Positions 8,117-17,266 are shown, numbered from the stretch's first letter. The stretch is DNA of 64,000 nt from CAXXHQ01 sp963665265 (GCA_963665265.2 OY762224.2:1674001-1738000), one strand, 5' to 3'. Numbers and translations: made by a program. Notes: a model not told the origin generated them from the letters alone.

Positions 8117-8564
8117 AAAATCGCTAAGTTATTATCAAAAAACGAGTTGCGTTAATGTCTGGCGTCGGGGAGTGCGACCGAATACGGGTTGCTGTCGTTC
8201 AAATCAGTAAAATCAATAAAACCCAACCTACTGCGGGCTAATCAATCTGTGCGGCGCTCTTTGTTGTTGTGCCTACCCGCAATCGGCGAAGTCGCTACAT
8301 AAGAAGCTAAAAGGAAAAGATTCAAATCGTATAAGCGGCAGGTGAAAAACACGTTATTTGCCGCTAATTCCGAGCGGCCTTCGATCAAAAATCAAACTAC
8401 GATCCGACCGCTATAGTCTTTTTTACCAAGGATTAGAAAAATGTCAATCGGTTTTATGCGAAAATGGAGGGATTGTAGGGGGAAGGCCGAAAAAAGGACG
8501 TTCTAAGCGCTTTTTACCGCAAAATTCGCGATTTTTTTCCACGAAGGGCACGAAAGTCGTAAAT

Positions 8565-8712
8565 TTTTTACCGCAGAGGCGCAGAGGACACGGAGAGCGA
8601 AAAAGTTAGACAGGATTTACATGATGTACAGGATTTAGCAAAACATCAATTCTGTAAATCTTGTTAATCCTGTCTAAAAAACTCCGTGTTCTCCGTGTCT
8701 TAGTGGTGAATA
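8565..8712. repeat. Family-A hairpin with nested B element
   Basis: The left arm is TACCGCAGAGGCGCAGAGG, the right arm CTCCGTGTCTTAGTGGTGAA. A B element (8609-8674) with ends GACAGGATT and AATCCTGTC sits in the loop. The unit ends almost exactly at the stop codon of the HAD gene at 8714. Confidence 0.8.
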
Positions 8713-8713
8713 A

Positions 8714-9520
8714 TCAGGCGGGCGGGGCGGCGGACCCGACCGTCAGCGGCGAGCCGAGCGTTTCCGTCAATTCCTCAAAACGCGCGATCCGCACGTCGGC
8801 TTCGGCATCGGCGTCGGCGTTGAATGCAATCGTGGCCATCCCCACGGCCGCCGCGCCTGATAATTCAACGCGATCGTGACCGACGAACGCCACGCTCTCG
8901 GCCGGTAAATTCAAACGATCCAAGGCCGCGAGATAAATTGTTGGATCGGGCATGCAACTCTTCAAATCGATCGACGAAACCAACGCCGGAAAGAGCTTGT
9001 CGATTCCGAACAACAGCAAGCGTTCGCGAATTAAGGCGCCGGTATGTTCGGTATCGCAAATGACTCCCATCTTGAAGCCGGCTTGATGCAATCGCCACAG
9101 CGTCGTTCGCACGCCGGGCAGCGGTCGCGCGTTCGCTTCAAGTTGACGGCGTCGCGCGTGGCTGGCCGCCTCGACTTCGTCGATTTGTCCGGAAGTCAGC
9201 CCGACGCAACGCAAAAAAGACTCAAAAGCCTCGCGAAATTCGCGTCTTCCGCAATGCACGTCGTCGAGGTAGTCGCGGTCCCAAATGCGGAAAAAACTGC
9301 AGTAGTTCGTATGCAGACCGACGCGATTGAGGAGTCGAAGAACCCAGCGCCGCCAGACGGTGTCGTCGTAAAGAATGTTGCAAGCGTCGAACAGCACGCC
9401 CCGGACGTTGCGAGGTAACGGCGCGGCGATCGCTTGTCGCGCCGCGTGATGCGCTCGGGTCCGTATGTCCAAGGCGTCGGAAGCGAAATCGGGGAAAAAC
9501 GAGTTCTTCGAGTAGGCCAT
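8714..9520 (-). CDS. HAD-superfamily protein with degenerate catalytic motifs
   Basis: This 268-residue protein has the HAD fold layout: motif I 'GVLFDACNILYDD' near residue 42, a helical cap, motif II-like 'VICDTEHT', and motif IV-like 'AFVGHDRVELSGAAAVGM'. Two catalytic positions differ from active HAD phosphatases. The second Asp of DxD is Cys, and the Lys before PDP is Met ('SCMPDP'). The nucleophile Asp remains. It may be a pseudoenzyme or have changed chemistry. Its closest gene neighbour is the cytidylyltransferase-like gene upstream, separated by repeats. Start ATG 9520 gives a normal length. Confidence 0.85.
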   Translation of the reverse strand: MAYSKNSFFPDFASDALDIRTRAHHAARQAIAAPLPRNVRGVLFDACNILYDDTVWRRWVLRLLNRVGLHTNYCSFFRIWDRDYLDDVHCGRREFREAFESFLRCVGLTSGQIDEVEAASHARRRQLEANARPLPGVRTTLWRLHQAGFKMGVICDTEHTGALIRERLLLFGIDKLFPALVSSIDLKSCMPDPTIYLAALDRLNLPAESVAFVGHDRVELSGAAAVGMATIAFNADADAEADVRIARFEELTETLGSPLTVGSAAPPA

Positions 9521-9540
9521 ATCAGGGTGCGGCGAGCGGA

Positions 9541-9848
9541 GGACGGAGGGAAGGATGAAGGATGAAGGATGAAGGATGAAAGGCGCGGCAGTTTTAACCG
9601 CTAAAAAAACGAAGGATCACGAATTATATTCACCGCAAAGGCGCAAAGGTCGCGAAGGAATATTCTTGCCTTCTTTGCGCTCTTAGCGTCTTTGCGGTTC
9701 AATCTTATGTTTGGACTCTACGGGCAGTTTTTCACCGCAAAGGCGCGGAGACGGCTGAAGGAAGGATGAGGGATGAATTATGAAGGATGAAGGTGCGCGA
9801 CTTTCATCCTTCATCCCTCTTCCTTCATCCTTTGCGCAAGTTCAACGT
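9541..9848. repeat. Tandem AAGGATG heptamers plus two family-A hairpins
   Basis: The region from 9553 to 9583 is four to five head-to-tail copies of a 7-bp unit (GGATGAA). A family-A hairpin follows at about 9628-9708 (CACCGCAAAGGCGCAAAGG paired with CTTAGCGTCTTTGCGGTTC). Another at about 9732-9848 has a C element (9757-9834) as its loop. These fill the space between the HAD and cytidylyltransferase genes; no gene is seen. Confidence 0.8.
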
Positions 9849-9888
9849 GTTTCTGCGGCGATCTTTCCAGCTAAGGAATTGATTCTAC

Positions 9889-10644
9889 CTACCAGGCGGG
9901 GCCGTCGCAATCACGGTTGAGAACCGCCATCCGAGAGCGGAGCGTCGGGTGGTGCGATAAAAGCGACGCGATCCGCCGCCAATCGAGTCCTTCGGGCCCT
10001 AACGCTTCGTATATCGCCGTCATGTGGTCCCAGTCCTCCTCTTGATCGATGCGCAACCGGACGTCCGCTCGGTCTAGTTCGCTTGGGGCGGGAAGGAGCC
10101 GAATGGAGAATTTTTGCGGGCGATCGTAAATGTAGCGAGTCACTTGCTCACGTTCGTGGGCGTCGGTCGAGCGTTCGGCCGCTTTACGCAACGCTTTGGC
10201 GCGGACCCACTCGGCATATATGCCGACCGGCGATTGGATGGCGGGGCGACCGTCGTGCGACGAGAAACTCACATAATCGCAATCCGGGGCTTTTTCGGCC
10301 TCGTTGACGAGTCGGTCGATAAGCGCCGGATCGGTAAAGAGATTGTCGCCGCGAATGCGGATCACGGCTTCCGCCGGGTACGCCTCGAGGGCCTTGGCGA
10401 AGCGGCCCAGCGAGTCGGGCTGATCGCCGGAGAAGATCGGCACGTCGGTCGGAACGAGGCTCCGCAAAAAGCGGTGGTCGGGGCAATCGCATGCCAGCAC
10501 GATCACGCCGTCAAGACGCTGGCATTCGGTGGCGCGGCGAATCACCCATTCTAAAATCGGCCGACCGTCGAGTTTTCGGGCCGCGCGGCACTGATAATGG
10601 GGAACATGGCTGCATGCTTGCACCACGCCGAGATTTTTGAGCAT
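9889..10644 (-). CDS. SpsF-like cytidylyltransferase/nucleotidyltransferase family protein
   Basis: This 251-residue protein resembles the COG1861 (SpsF) group of CMP-sugar-type nucleotidyltransferases. It starts with 'LGVVQACSHVPHYQCRAARKLDGRPILEWVIRRA' and continues 'IVLACDCPDH', 'RIRGDNLFTDPALIDRLV' (the usual metal-binding 'GDxPlidp' position) and 'DVRLRIDQEEDW'. The N-terminal loop lacks the usual 'RLPGK' wording, so activity is uncertain. The ATG at 10644 is chosen because GGAAGGAG lies 7 nt upstream. A role in making an activated sugar for surface glycans is likely but inferred. Confidence 0.85.
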   Translation of the reverse strand: MLKNLGVVQACSHVPHYQCRAARKLDGRPILEWVIRRATECQRLDGVIVLACDCPDHRFLRSLVPTDVPIFSGDQPDSLGRFAKALEAYPAEAVIRIRGDNLFTDPALIDRLVNEAEKAPDCDYVSFSSHDGRPAIQSPVGIYAEWVRAKALRKAAERSTDAHEREQVTRYIYDRPQKFSIRLLPAPSELDRADVRLRIDQEEDWDHMTAIYEALGPEGLDWRRIASLLSHHPTLRSRMAVLNRDCDGPAW

Positions 10645-10789
10645 TTTTTGCTCTCCTTCCATGAAGATAAGTCCGTCGCTATTGGCCGCTACGAGGTATT
10701 TAATCCCTCGGAAGTGGAAGAGTCAAGAGAGAAACGAGCGGAAGGAGGAAGTACGAAGGGTGAAGGCGGAAAGTCGCGGCAGTTTAATC

Positions 10790-11115
10790 ACGAAAAACAC
10801 GAAATACGCGAAAGTCGCAAATTTTTCACCGCAAAGACGCAAAGGTCGCGAAGGAAGGATGAGGGATGAATTATGAAGGACGAAGGTGCGCGAGTTTCAT
10901 CCTTCATCCCTCCTCCTTCATCCTTTGCTTTCCGCGTCTTAGAGGTTCAACCTTTTGTTTGAAATCTTCGGACATTATTTACCACAGAGGCGCGGAGGAC
11001 GCAGAGACGGACAATTTCAGGTTTTGTTTTCTCTGCGCACTCAGCGTCTCAGCGGTTCAATCTTATGTTTGGACTCTACGGGCCGTTTTCACCGCAGAGG
11101 CGAGATTTTGCGATT
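10790..11115. repeat. Family-A hairpins with C element, and a truncated copy
   Basis: One unit (about 10818-10948) carries a C element loop (GGATGAGGGATGAA ... TTCATCCTTCATCCC). A second unit is at about 10977-11060. A third left arm (from 11089, TTTTCACCGCAGAGGCGAGA) stops without a right arm. Apart from these, 10645-11130 contains no gene. Confidence 0.8.
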
Positions 11116-11130
11116 TTTATGCAGGCGCAT

Positions 11131-11165
11131 AAAAAAAGCCTCTTCAGAATTTGAAGAGGCTTTTT
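11131..11165 (-). terminator. Terminator of tRNA-Ala (bidirectional)
   Basis: AAAAAGCCTCTTCA and TGAAGAGGCTTTTT pair around a short loop. The hairpin starts 6 nt after the tRNA on the minus strand and can also act on the plus strand. Confidence 0.85.
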
Positions 11166-11170
11166 GAAGG

Positions 11171-11243
11171 TGGAGATGAGGGGACTCGAACCCCTGACCT
11201 GTTCATTGCGAACGAACCGCTCTCCCAACTGAGCTACACCCCC
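11171..11243 (-). tRNA. tRNA-Ala(CGC)
   Basis: The minus strand folds as a 73-nt cloverleaf: acceptor GGGGGTG/CATCTCC, D arm GCTC...GAGC, anticodon stem GTTCG/TGAAC with loop TTCGCAA (anticodon CGC), T arm AGGGG-TTCGAGT-CCCCT, discriminator A. The G3-U70 pair that marks alanine tRNAs is present. The 3' CCA is not encoded. The 11244-11470 stretch upstream holds its promoter region; I see no gene there. Confidence 0.95.
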
Positions 11244-11469
11244 GTTGGATTACGTCGGCCGCTTTCGACCGGCGTTTTCTCGCTACATTCTATCGGTTTC
11301 ACGGCGAAAAGGCCATTAGCCCTTCGGGCGAAGCCGTCGCAATCGGCATTCCTGACCGATGCGGAACGTTTTCCGCGTTTCGCAGGGCGTCGGCATGCGT
11401 TTTGCCTGTCAAAAATCGGAAAGCTCGAATTCTAGCCGGTCGGCCAATCGGCGTCAAAGGGGGGCAGGG

Positions 11470-11566
11470 GCAAGGAGGAGGGGCGAATTATGAAGGATGA
11501 GGGCGCGACTTTCATCCTTCACCCCTCATCCTTTTCGAACTTTGTGCCTTGGTGGTGAATATTCCC
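11470..11566. repeat. C element with part of a family-A right arm
   Basis: GGATGAGGGCGCGAC pairs with TTTCATCCTTCACCCC, followed by CTTTGTGCCTTGGTGGTGAAT, the right arm of the CACCACCAAG-type hairpin without a matching left arm. It lies just after the stop codon of the solute-binding lipoprotein gene. Confidence 0.65.
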
Positions 11567-11583
11567 TTGTATCCGGGGACGTG

Positions 11584-13050
11584 CTACTCAAGCCCCAAGC
11601 CGAGCCGGTAGGCTTTGCGTTGTTTTTCGACGCCCAGCCGGGCCGTTATCTCCTCCCATTTTTTAGCGGCTTCCCCTAATGCCTCTTCGGGGGCGGCTTT
11701 TCCGCCCAAAACGCTCTGCACTGCCTCGTCGAGCGCCTTGATATACTCTTCCCGGCCAGGAAGCTTTAAGGCGATCCATTGTGAATTCTGCAAAGTCGCT
11801 TGAGTCAGTTCGCCGTAGCGGACCGCCGCCGGGGCGGGAACGCTCGATTCCGTCCAGACGAGAGGCCGGCTAATCTGACTGACGCGGAAAAGTGTCGTGT
11901 CAGGACTGACGGGGCATACGTCTTGCCCGAATTTTTTACCCGAAAGCCACGTTAATAATTGAAATGCGGCCTCTTTTTTCGCCGCCGTCGTCGAAACGAC
12001 TCCCATTCGCCCCGATACGGAAAGCAAAGGCACGAAAGGAGAATCCTCTTCGTCGCGTTTATTCCAGGTTCGAGCCGAGGCGTTGTACATTTCAAACGCG
12101 CCGGGGAGTTCGGAAAAACTGACTTGGAAATTTTCGACGGCGTTCGACGAGGCGATTTCAGATTTGCCCGCCTTTTCCGAGCCCGAGGGCCAAGTGATCG
12201 CCAGCAGGCATTTTCCTTGGGCGAATGCCTCTCGGACGCCCGCCGGATCGAGTTTCAATGTCTCTTGCGGTAGCCCGTCGCACGATTCGCGGAGTTCCTT
12301 GAGCGCGCGGACCATGCCCGGCGAGTCGATCATCGGTTTCATCGTTTCGATGTCGAACAACGCGGAGTAGTTGTCGCGGTGTTTCAGATAGGACGCGGCA
12401 TGGGCTAAGAGCGTCCAGCCGGCCCAGGGCGATTGAAGCGGCTCAAGAACGGCGTATTGCGGCAGTCCGGAGACGGCCTTATCGCCCGACTTTTTTAGCG
12501 CGGCGAACGCTTGCGCAAGGTCGGCGAACTCGCGCCAAGTGCGAGGCGGCTTGCGGCCCATTTTTTCGAGCACGTCGGTGCGTGAGTAGAGCGTGAAGAC
12601 CGGTGAACCGAACGGAATGGCCAGAATATCTTCGCCCCACAGGTTTTCTCGTAACTTCGGCAGATCGAACACGTCGCCCCACTCGTCGCCGCGCTTCACC
12701 TCGGCGGGAACCGGAGCGAGCAATCCGCCGTCCGCAAGAGCCCCGAACAGCCCTTGCGGGCAGATCATCGCGTCGGCGGGCAATTCCTTGACGTTTTCAA
12801 AGTCTTTGGTTTTAACGGCGATCGCTTCAAACGTGCCGCCGGTTTGCGCTTGCCATTCCCCCTGCAATCGTTGCACGGCGCGGAGCATGGCCGGGTCGTC
12901 GGCGACGGCCAATTTAAGCTGCACGCCCTCGAACGAGAACGTTTTACCTTCTTTTTTTGCGACCGAATTCGGCGCCGCGTCGTCGGAACAGCCGGTAAGG
13001 AAGAAAAACGTTACGAGAAGAGCAATAGAGGCGAGCGTGCGGCGATTCAT
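11584..13050 (-). CDS. Extracellular solute-binding lipoprotein (ABC sugar-type, family 1)
   Basis: This 488-residue protein has a lipoprotein signal (hydrophobic run, then FLTGC with Cys21). The body reads like a family-1 extracellular solute-binding protein. It includes 'LAIPFGSPVFTLYSRTDVLEKMGRKPPRTWREFADLAQAF', the typical hinge region, and later 'FAQGKCLLAITWPSG' and 'AAFQLLTWLSGKKFGQ'. It should capture a sugar or other small solute at the outer face of the membrane for an ABC importer. No permease or ATPase genes are adjacent, so the partner transporter is elsewhere, or the protein acts as a sensor. Substrate unknown. Confidence 0.88.
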   Translation of the reverse strand: MNRRTLASIALLVTFFFLTGCSDDAAPNSVAKKEGKTFSFEGVQLKLAVADDPAMLRAVQRLQGEWQAQTGGTFEAIAVKTKDFENVKELPADAMICPQGLFGALADGGLLAPVPAEVKRGDEWGDVFDLPKLRENLWGEDILAIPFGSPVFTLYSRTDVLEKMGRKPPRTWREFADLAQAFAALKKSGDKAVSGLPQYAVLEPLQSPWAGWTLLAHAASYLKHRDNYSALFDIETMKPMIDSPGMVRALKELRESCDGLPQETLKLDPAGVREAFAQGKCLLAITWPSGSEKAGKSEIASSNAVENFQVSFSELPGAFEMYNASARTWNKRDEEDSPFVPLLSVSGRMGVVSTTAAKKEAAFQLLTWLSGKKFGQDVCPVSPDTTLFRVSQISRPLVWTESSVPAPAAVRYGELTQATLQNSQWIALKLPGREEYIKALDEAVQSVLGGKAAPEEALGEAAKKWEEITARLGVEKQRKAYRLGLGLE

Positions 13051-13297
13051 GGCATGCCGTTCCGTGTATGGATATTCGAGGGGGTTTTTGACGCAAAATA
13101 GCGCTTCCTATGATTATTCACGAAAGAGAGACCTCGGCAAGCGGACGCAAAGGATGAAGAGGAAGCGAAATAGGTTGTGATTGCCGTTTACGCCTCGACG
13201 TGCGAACTTTCCGAGAAGCGGAAATTGCTTTACAATTCGGGTTCGGCGTCCGTGAAAAGTTCGGTACGGATTAGTCAGTCGGCGTTGAACCTTTTTT

Positions 13298-13317
13298 TGT
13301 CGGGACGTTCTCCCGAC
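13298..13317. repeat. Short extragenic palindrome before xylB
   Basis: GTCGGG and CCCGAC are separated by 7 nt in the 293-bp gap upstream of xylB, preceded by TTTTTTT. It resembles interspersed palindromes seen elsewhere in the window. No other feature is seen in 13051-13343. Confidence 0.4.
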
Positions 13318-13343
13318 CTACTTGCTACTCACAATAAACTAAC

Positions 13344-14867
13344 ATGAGCATCTATCTTGGAATCGACGTCGGTACTTCAGGCGTGAAGACGTTGGCCATC
13401 GACGCCAAGGGGAAAATCCTCGCCTCGGCCTTGGAATCCTACCCGTGCTACGCGCCGAAGCCGCTCTGGAGCGAGCAGGACCCCGAGGATTGGCGCCAAG
13501 CGACGGTCCGTTCCGTTCGTAAAACGATCGCCAAAGCCAAGCTCAAAGCGAAAGACGTGAAAGCGATCGGGCTTTCCGGCCAAATGCATGGCTCCGTCTT
13601 TTTGGATAAGAACGATAAGGTCATTCGTCGAGCGATTCTTTGGAACGATCAACGTACGACCGCCGAGTGCGAAGAAATCGAACGCCGCGCCGGCGGCCGA
13701 GAAAAACTCATTCAAATGGCGGCCAATCCGGCGATGACCGGTTTTACCGCGCCGAAAATCCTCTGGCTAAGGAACAACGAGCCCAAGAATTTCGAGAAGA
13801 CGCGGAAAATTCTGCTCCCGAAGGACGAAATTCGACGTTGGTTGACTGGTGAATACGCCACCGACGTAAGCGACGCCGGCGGCACGCTTCTTTTGGACGT
13901 GGCGAAGCGGGCGTGGTCGAAACCCTTGCTCGACGCTTTGGAATTAGACGCGTCGCTGCTGCCGACCTGCTTTGAATCGGAGGACGTGACGGGCCGCTTG
14001 ACGGCCGAAGCGGCCAAACTGCTCGGTCTTTCGACAGATTGCCTTGTCGTTGGCGGAGCGGGCGATTGCGCGGCCGGCGCCGTCGGAAACGGAATCGTCG
14101 CCAAAGGTTTGCTCTCGACTTCGATTGGAACGTCAGGCGTGATGTTCGTCCATAGCGACGAGGTGAAAATAGATCCGCTCGGCCGTGTTCACACGTTTTG
14201 CCATGCCGTGCGCGGAAAATGGCACATGATGGGCGTCACGCTTTCGGCGGGCGGCTCGCTGCAATGGTTCCGTAACGAACTATGCAAAGCCGACTTCGCA
14301 GCCGCGAAAAAAGCGAAAAAGGATATTTACGATATTCTCTCGAAAGAAGCGGCCGCGACGCCCGTCGGCGCCGAGGGCCTTTACTTTCTGCCGTATCTTT
14401 CCGGCGAACGAACTCCGCATGCCGATCCATTCGCTCGGGGTTGCTTCATCGGCTTGACGCTCGCTCATTCTCGCGGACACATGACGCGCGCGATCATGGA
14501 AGGGGTTGCGCATTCGCTTCGCGAAAGCCTGGCGATTTTCGACGAACTCGGCGTGCCGGTCAAGCAAATCCGTGCGTCGGGAGGCGGCTCGCGAAGTCCT
14601 TTTTGGCGTCAAATTCAGGCCGACGCGTTCGGACGCAAGGCGGCCACGATCAACAGCGAAGAAGGGCCGGCCTACGGCGTCGCCTTGTTGGCCGCCGTCG
14701 GAGCGGGCGAATATAAAAACGTTGTCGAAGCATGTACGGCGACGATTCGCGTCGTCTCCGAAACCACGCCCGATCGAAAGGCTCAAAAAATTTATGATCG
14801 CGCCTTCCCGATCTATCAACAACTGTATCAATCGCTGAAGAACGATTTCCGAAAGATCGGGGCGTAA
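13344..14867 (+). CDS. xylB: Xylulokinase
   Basis: This 507-residue FGGY-family carbohydrate kinase phosphorylates D-xylulose with ATP, feeding the pentose phosphate pathway. N-terminal phosphate loop 'GIDVGTSGVKTLAID' comes first, then 'LSGQMHG' characteristic of xylulokinases (about residue 78), 'SDAGGTLLLD' with the catalytic Asp region (about residue 175), and C-terminal nucleotide motif 'RASGGGSRSPFW' (about residue 410). Length matches the family. It is the first gene of a likely operon with the membrane protein 5 bp downstream and the Nudix gene after that. No xylose isomerase is nearby. Confidence 0.93.
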   Translation: MSIYLGIDVGTSGVKTLAIDAKGKILASALESYPCYAPKPLWSEQDPEDWRQATVRSVRKTIAKAKLKAKDVKAIGLSGQMHGSVFLDKNDKVIRRAILWNDQRTTAECEEIERRAGGREKLIQMAANPAMTGFTAPKILWLRNNEPKNFEKTRKILLPKDEIRRWLTGEYATDVSDAGGTLLLDVAKRAWSKPLLDALELDASLLPTCFESEDVTGRLTAEAAKLLGLSTDCLVVGGAGDCAAGAVGNGIVAKGLLSTSIGTSGVMFVHSDEVKIDPLGRVHTFCHAVRGKWHMMGVTLSAGGSLQWFRNELCKADFAAAKKAKKDIYDILSKEAAATPVGAEGLYFLPYLSGERTPHADPFARGCFIGLTLAHSRGHMTRAIMEGVAHSLRESLAIFDELGVPVKQIRASGGGSRSPFWRQIQADAFGRKAATINSEEGPAYGVALLAAVGAGEYKNVVEACTATIRVVSETTPDRKAQKIYDRAFPIYQQLYQSLKNDFRKIGA

Positions 14868-14872
14868 ACACT

Positions 14873-16510
14873 ATGCCGGGGGAACGAACGTCTTCAAACG
14901 ACTCCTTTTCGCGGCGTGCGCTCGATGTGCTGCTGATATTCGCCGTGTTTGCCGCCGTGGCCGCGTGGCCCGTTCCCGATTCGAACGAAGCGCATTACGT
15001 TAGCAAGGCGATTCATTTTTGGAATCCGGAGCGATTGCACGGCGATCTATTTCTGAATTCGGCCGACGCCCATACGACGTTTTACGTGACGTTCGGCTGG
15101 TTGTCGTATTGCCTGAGTCCGACGGCGATGGTTTGGACGGGCCGCATTTTGACCTGGGCGCTGTTGGCGTGGGCGTGGCGCCGATTCGCTCGCGTTTTTT
15201 TCGCCGAGACCTATGCGATCGTGCTTTCGGCGGCGGTTTTCGCGTTTTTACTCGATAAATTTGCGATGGCCGGCGAATGGGTCGTCGGCGGCGTCGAAGC
15301 GAAAGGCTTCGCCTACGTTTTTTTCTTTCTCGGATTGGAAGCGGTTTTTCGCGGACGTTGGAATCGCGGTTGGCTCTGCTTCGGCGCGTCGTCGGCGTTT
15401 CATGCGCTCGTCGGAGGTTGGGCCGTCGTGGCCGTCGCCGTCGCTTGGTTCGTCGATCGTCGTCGTTATCCCACGCTTAAAAGCATGCTCCCGGGACTCG
15501 TCGGCGGAGCGCTTCTCTCGCTGCCGGGCGTTGTACCCTGCCTACTGCTGAACGCCGATTGCTCTGCCGAGACCGCGCGCGAAGCGAATGAGATTCTCGT
15601 CTTTGAGCGCCTGCCTCACCATCTGAATTTGCTGCAAATCGATCCGAAAATGATTTTTTCGTTCGTCACTCTCGGCGTTTTCTGCTTGTATTTTCGGCTG
15701 CGCTCGCATCGACGTAGAAAGTCCGAAGCGACGGCCATTAGCCCTTCGCTTGTCGAAAAGAACCACGCGCTAACGACGCTCGACGGATTCGTTTTCGGCG
15801 CGTTGGCGATTGCGACGGTCGGCGTCGGCTTCAGCTTCTTGGCCATGCTCGATCGTCCGGCGGCCGCTTCGCTGCTGCGCTTCTATTGGTTTCGCATGTC
15901 GGACGTGGCCGTCCCCTTGGGCGTGGCGATCTTAACGCTCGACGCGTTTTCATACATGACGGCGAAAATGTCGGCGGCGAAGCGGCTAAGCGCGATGGTC
16001 GCTTTCGCAATGCTTTGGGCGATCGCCAACGGCCCGACGATTTACGGCGTTCTTTCGCTAGGTCGACCGCGTTTCGATCAGTATTCGCAAGAAAAGGATT
16101 GGATCGACGTGTGTCTTTGGGCGAGTCGAAACACGACCGAAGACGAGATATTTCTGGCTCCGCGCATGAGTCGAACGTTCATTTGGTTTGCTCGTCGGGC
16201 CGAGGCGGTAAGCTGGAAAAACGTGCCGCAAGACGCGAAAGGGGTGGTCGAATGGCGCGCTCGAATGGAAGACGTTTACGCCACGGGCGCCAACGATCCG
16301 GAATCGATGTGGCATGAGGATTTGGCCGAGTTGGGCTCCGCTCGTTTGAAAGCCGTTGCGGCGAAGTATAATGTGAGTTACGCGATCGCATCGACGTCGA
16401 CGCGGCCGTTGCCTCTAGAGATCGCCTACCAAAATGGCGAATATACGGTCTATCGAGTGAAGGAGCGTGCGGAAGGGGAGCCAAGGCAAGGAAACGGGAA
16501 ACGGAGATAG
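14873..16510 (+). CDS. Multi-pass membrane protein, DUF6798-like
   Basis: This 545-residue protein has about ten hydrophobic segments up to residue 390 and a soluble C-terminal domain. An early motif 'PDSNEAHYVSKAIHFWNP' and 'HFHALVGGWA'-like 'SAFHALVGGWAVV' resemble glycosyltransferase-C-like membrane proteins of planctomycetes (DUF6798; recognised from memory, not searched). The tail includes 'CLWASRNTTEDEIFLAPRMSRTFIWFARRAEAVSWKNVPQ', as in such proteins. It may transfer or handle lipid-linked sugars, which is inference. It starts 5 bp after xylB and ends 9 bp before the Nudix gene, so co-transcription is likely. Confidence 0.8.
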   Translation: MPGERTSSNDSFSRRALDVLLIFAVFAAVAAWPVPDSNEAHYVSKAIHFWNPERLHGDLFLNSADAHTTFYVTFGWLSYCLSPTAMVWTGRILTWALLAWAWRRFARVFFAETYAIVLSAAVFAFLLDKFAMAGEWVVGGVEAKGFAYVFFFLGLEAVFRGRWNRGWLCFGASSAFHALVGGWAVVAVAVAWFVDRRRYPTLKSMLPGLVGGALLSLPGVVPCLLLNADCSAETAREANEILVFERLPHHLNLLQIDPKMIFSFVTLGVFCLYFRLRSHRRRKSEATAISPSLVEKNHALTTLDGFVFGALAIATVGVGFSFLAMLDRPAAASLLRFYWFRMSDVAVPLGVAILTLDAFSYMTAKMSAAKRLSAMVAFAMLWAIANGPTIYGVLSLGRPRFDQYSQEKDWIDVCLWASRNTTEDEIFLAPRMSRTFIWFARRAEAVSWKNVPQDAKGVVEWRARMEDVYATGANDPESMWHEDLAELGSARLKAVAAKYNVSYAIASTSTRPLPLEIAYQNGEYTVYRVKERAEGEPRQGNGKRR

Positions 16511-16519
16511 CGGCGCCAG

Positions 16520-17152
16520 ATGACGCAAACGGAATTACCGCGGTTATTGAGCGAGCGATTGCGTCGGCCCTTGCCGGGGCCGATGATCGGATCGCGGTTC
16601 GCGCCGCAGCCTCATCCGCACGCCTATTACGAATTGCCGGCCGATGCGCCGAAAGCGGCGGCAGTCTTGATTCTGCTCTATCCGAACGAAGGGCGTTGGC
16701 ATGTTCCGTTTATCGTGCGCGCCGAGGATCGGACGGTTCACGCGGGACAAGTCTCCTTACCCGGAGGCGCGATTGAAGCGGACGAAACCTCGGCCGAGGC
16801 CGCCGTGCGCGAACTGCATGAAGAAATCGGAGCCGACGATTGCACAATCGAGTTGCTTGGCACGCTTTCTCCCTGGCATGTTTACGCCAGCAATTATTTG
16901 GTTACGCCTTGGATCGGCGTAACGAAGAATACGCCGACATTTCGTCCGAATCCGGGCGAAGTCGCCGAAGTCCTGGAAATCCCGCTTGCGCATCTGACGA
17001 CGCCCCAAAACTTATTGCGGCGCCGACGGACGCATTTGGGGAAAACGTACATGGCCCCCTATTTCGCCTGGCGGGAGTATCGCATCTGGGGCGCAACGTG
17101 TATGATCTTGGGCGAATTCGTGACGTTGATCGAAGAGATAAGCCGCGAATAA
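16520..17152 (+). CDS. Nudix hydrolase, CoA pyrophosphatase-like
   Basis: This 210-residue protein has a complete Nudix box: GAIEADE, seven residues, then RELHEEIG (about residues 82-104). Just before it is 'HAGQVSLPGG', the segment typical of NUDT7/NUDT8/YeaB-type CoA diphosphatases. It would hydrolyse CoA or related nucleoside diphosphate compounds into two monophosphates using Mg2+. It is the third gene of the xylB cluster, 9 bp after the membrane protein. Confidence 0.9.
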   Translation: MTQTELPRLLSERLRRPLPGPMIGSRFAPQPHPHAYYELPADAPKAAAVLILLYPNEGRWHVPFIVRAEDRTVHAGQVSLPGGAIEADETSAEAAVRELHEEIGADDCTIELLGTLSPWHVYASNYLVTPWIGVTKNTPTFRPNPGEVAEVLEIPLAHLTTPQNLLRRRRTHLGKTYMAPYFAWREYRIWGATCMILGEFVTLIEEISRE

Positions 17153-17266
17153 ACGCGCTGGCTTCCTCGAAGTTCACGAACTCGCGCGAATAAATCGGAG
17201 TTGCGCAAAATGGTTTGCGCGACCTTCATCCTTCCTCCCTCCGCCTTCAGCCTTTGCCGATACGCC

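Noticed and set aside
3715..11115. Repeat arrays as CRISPR
   Set aside because: Units are long imperfect inverted repeats with variable arms and no regular spacers; no cas genes are near.
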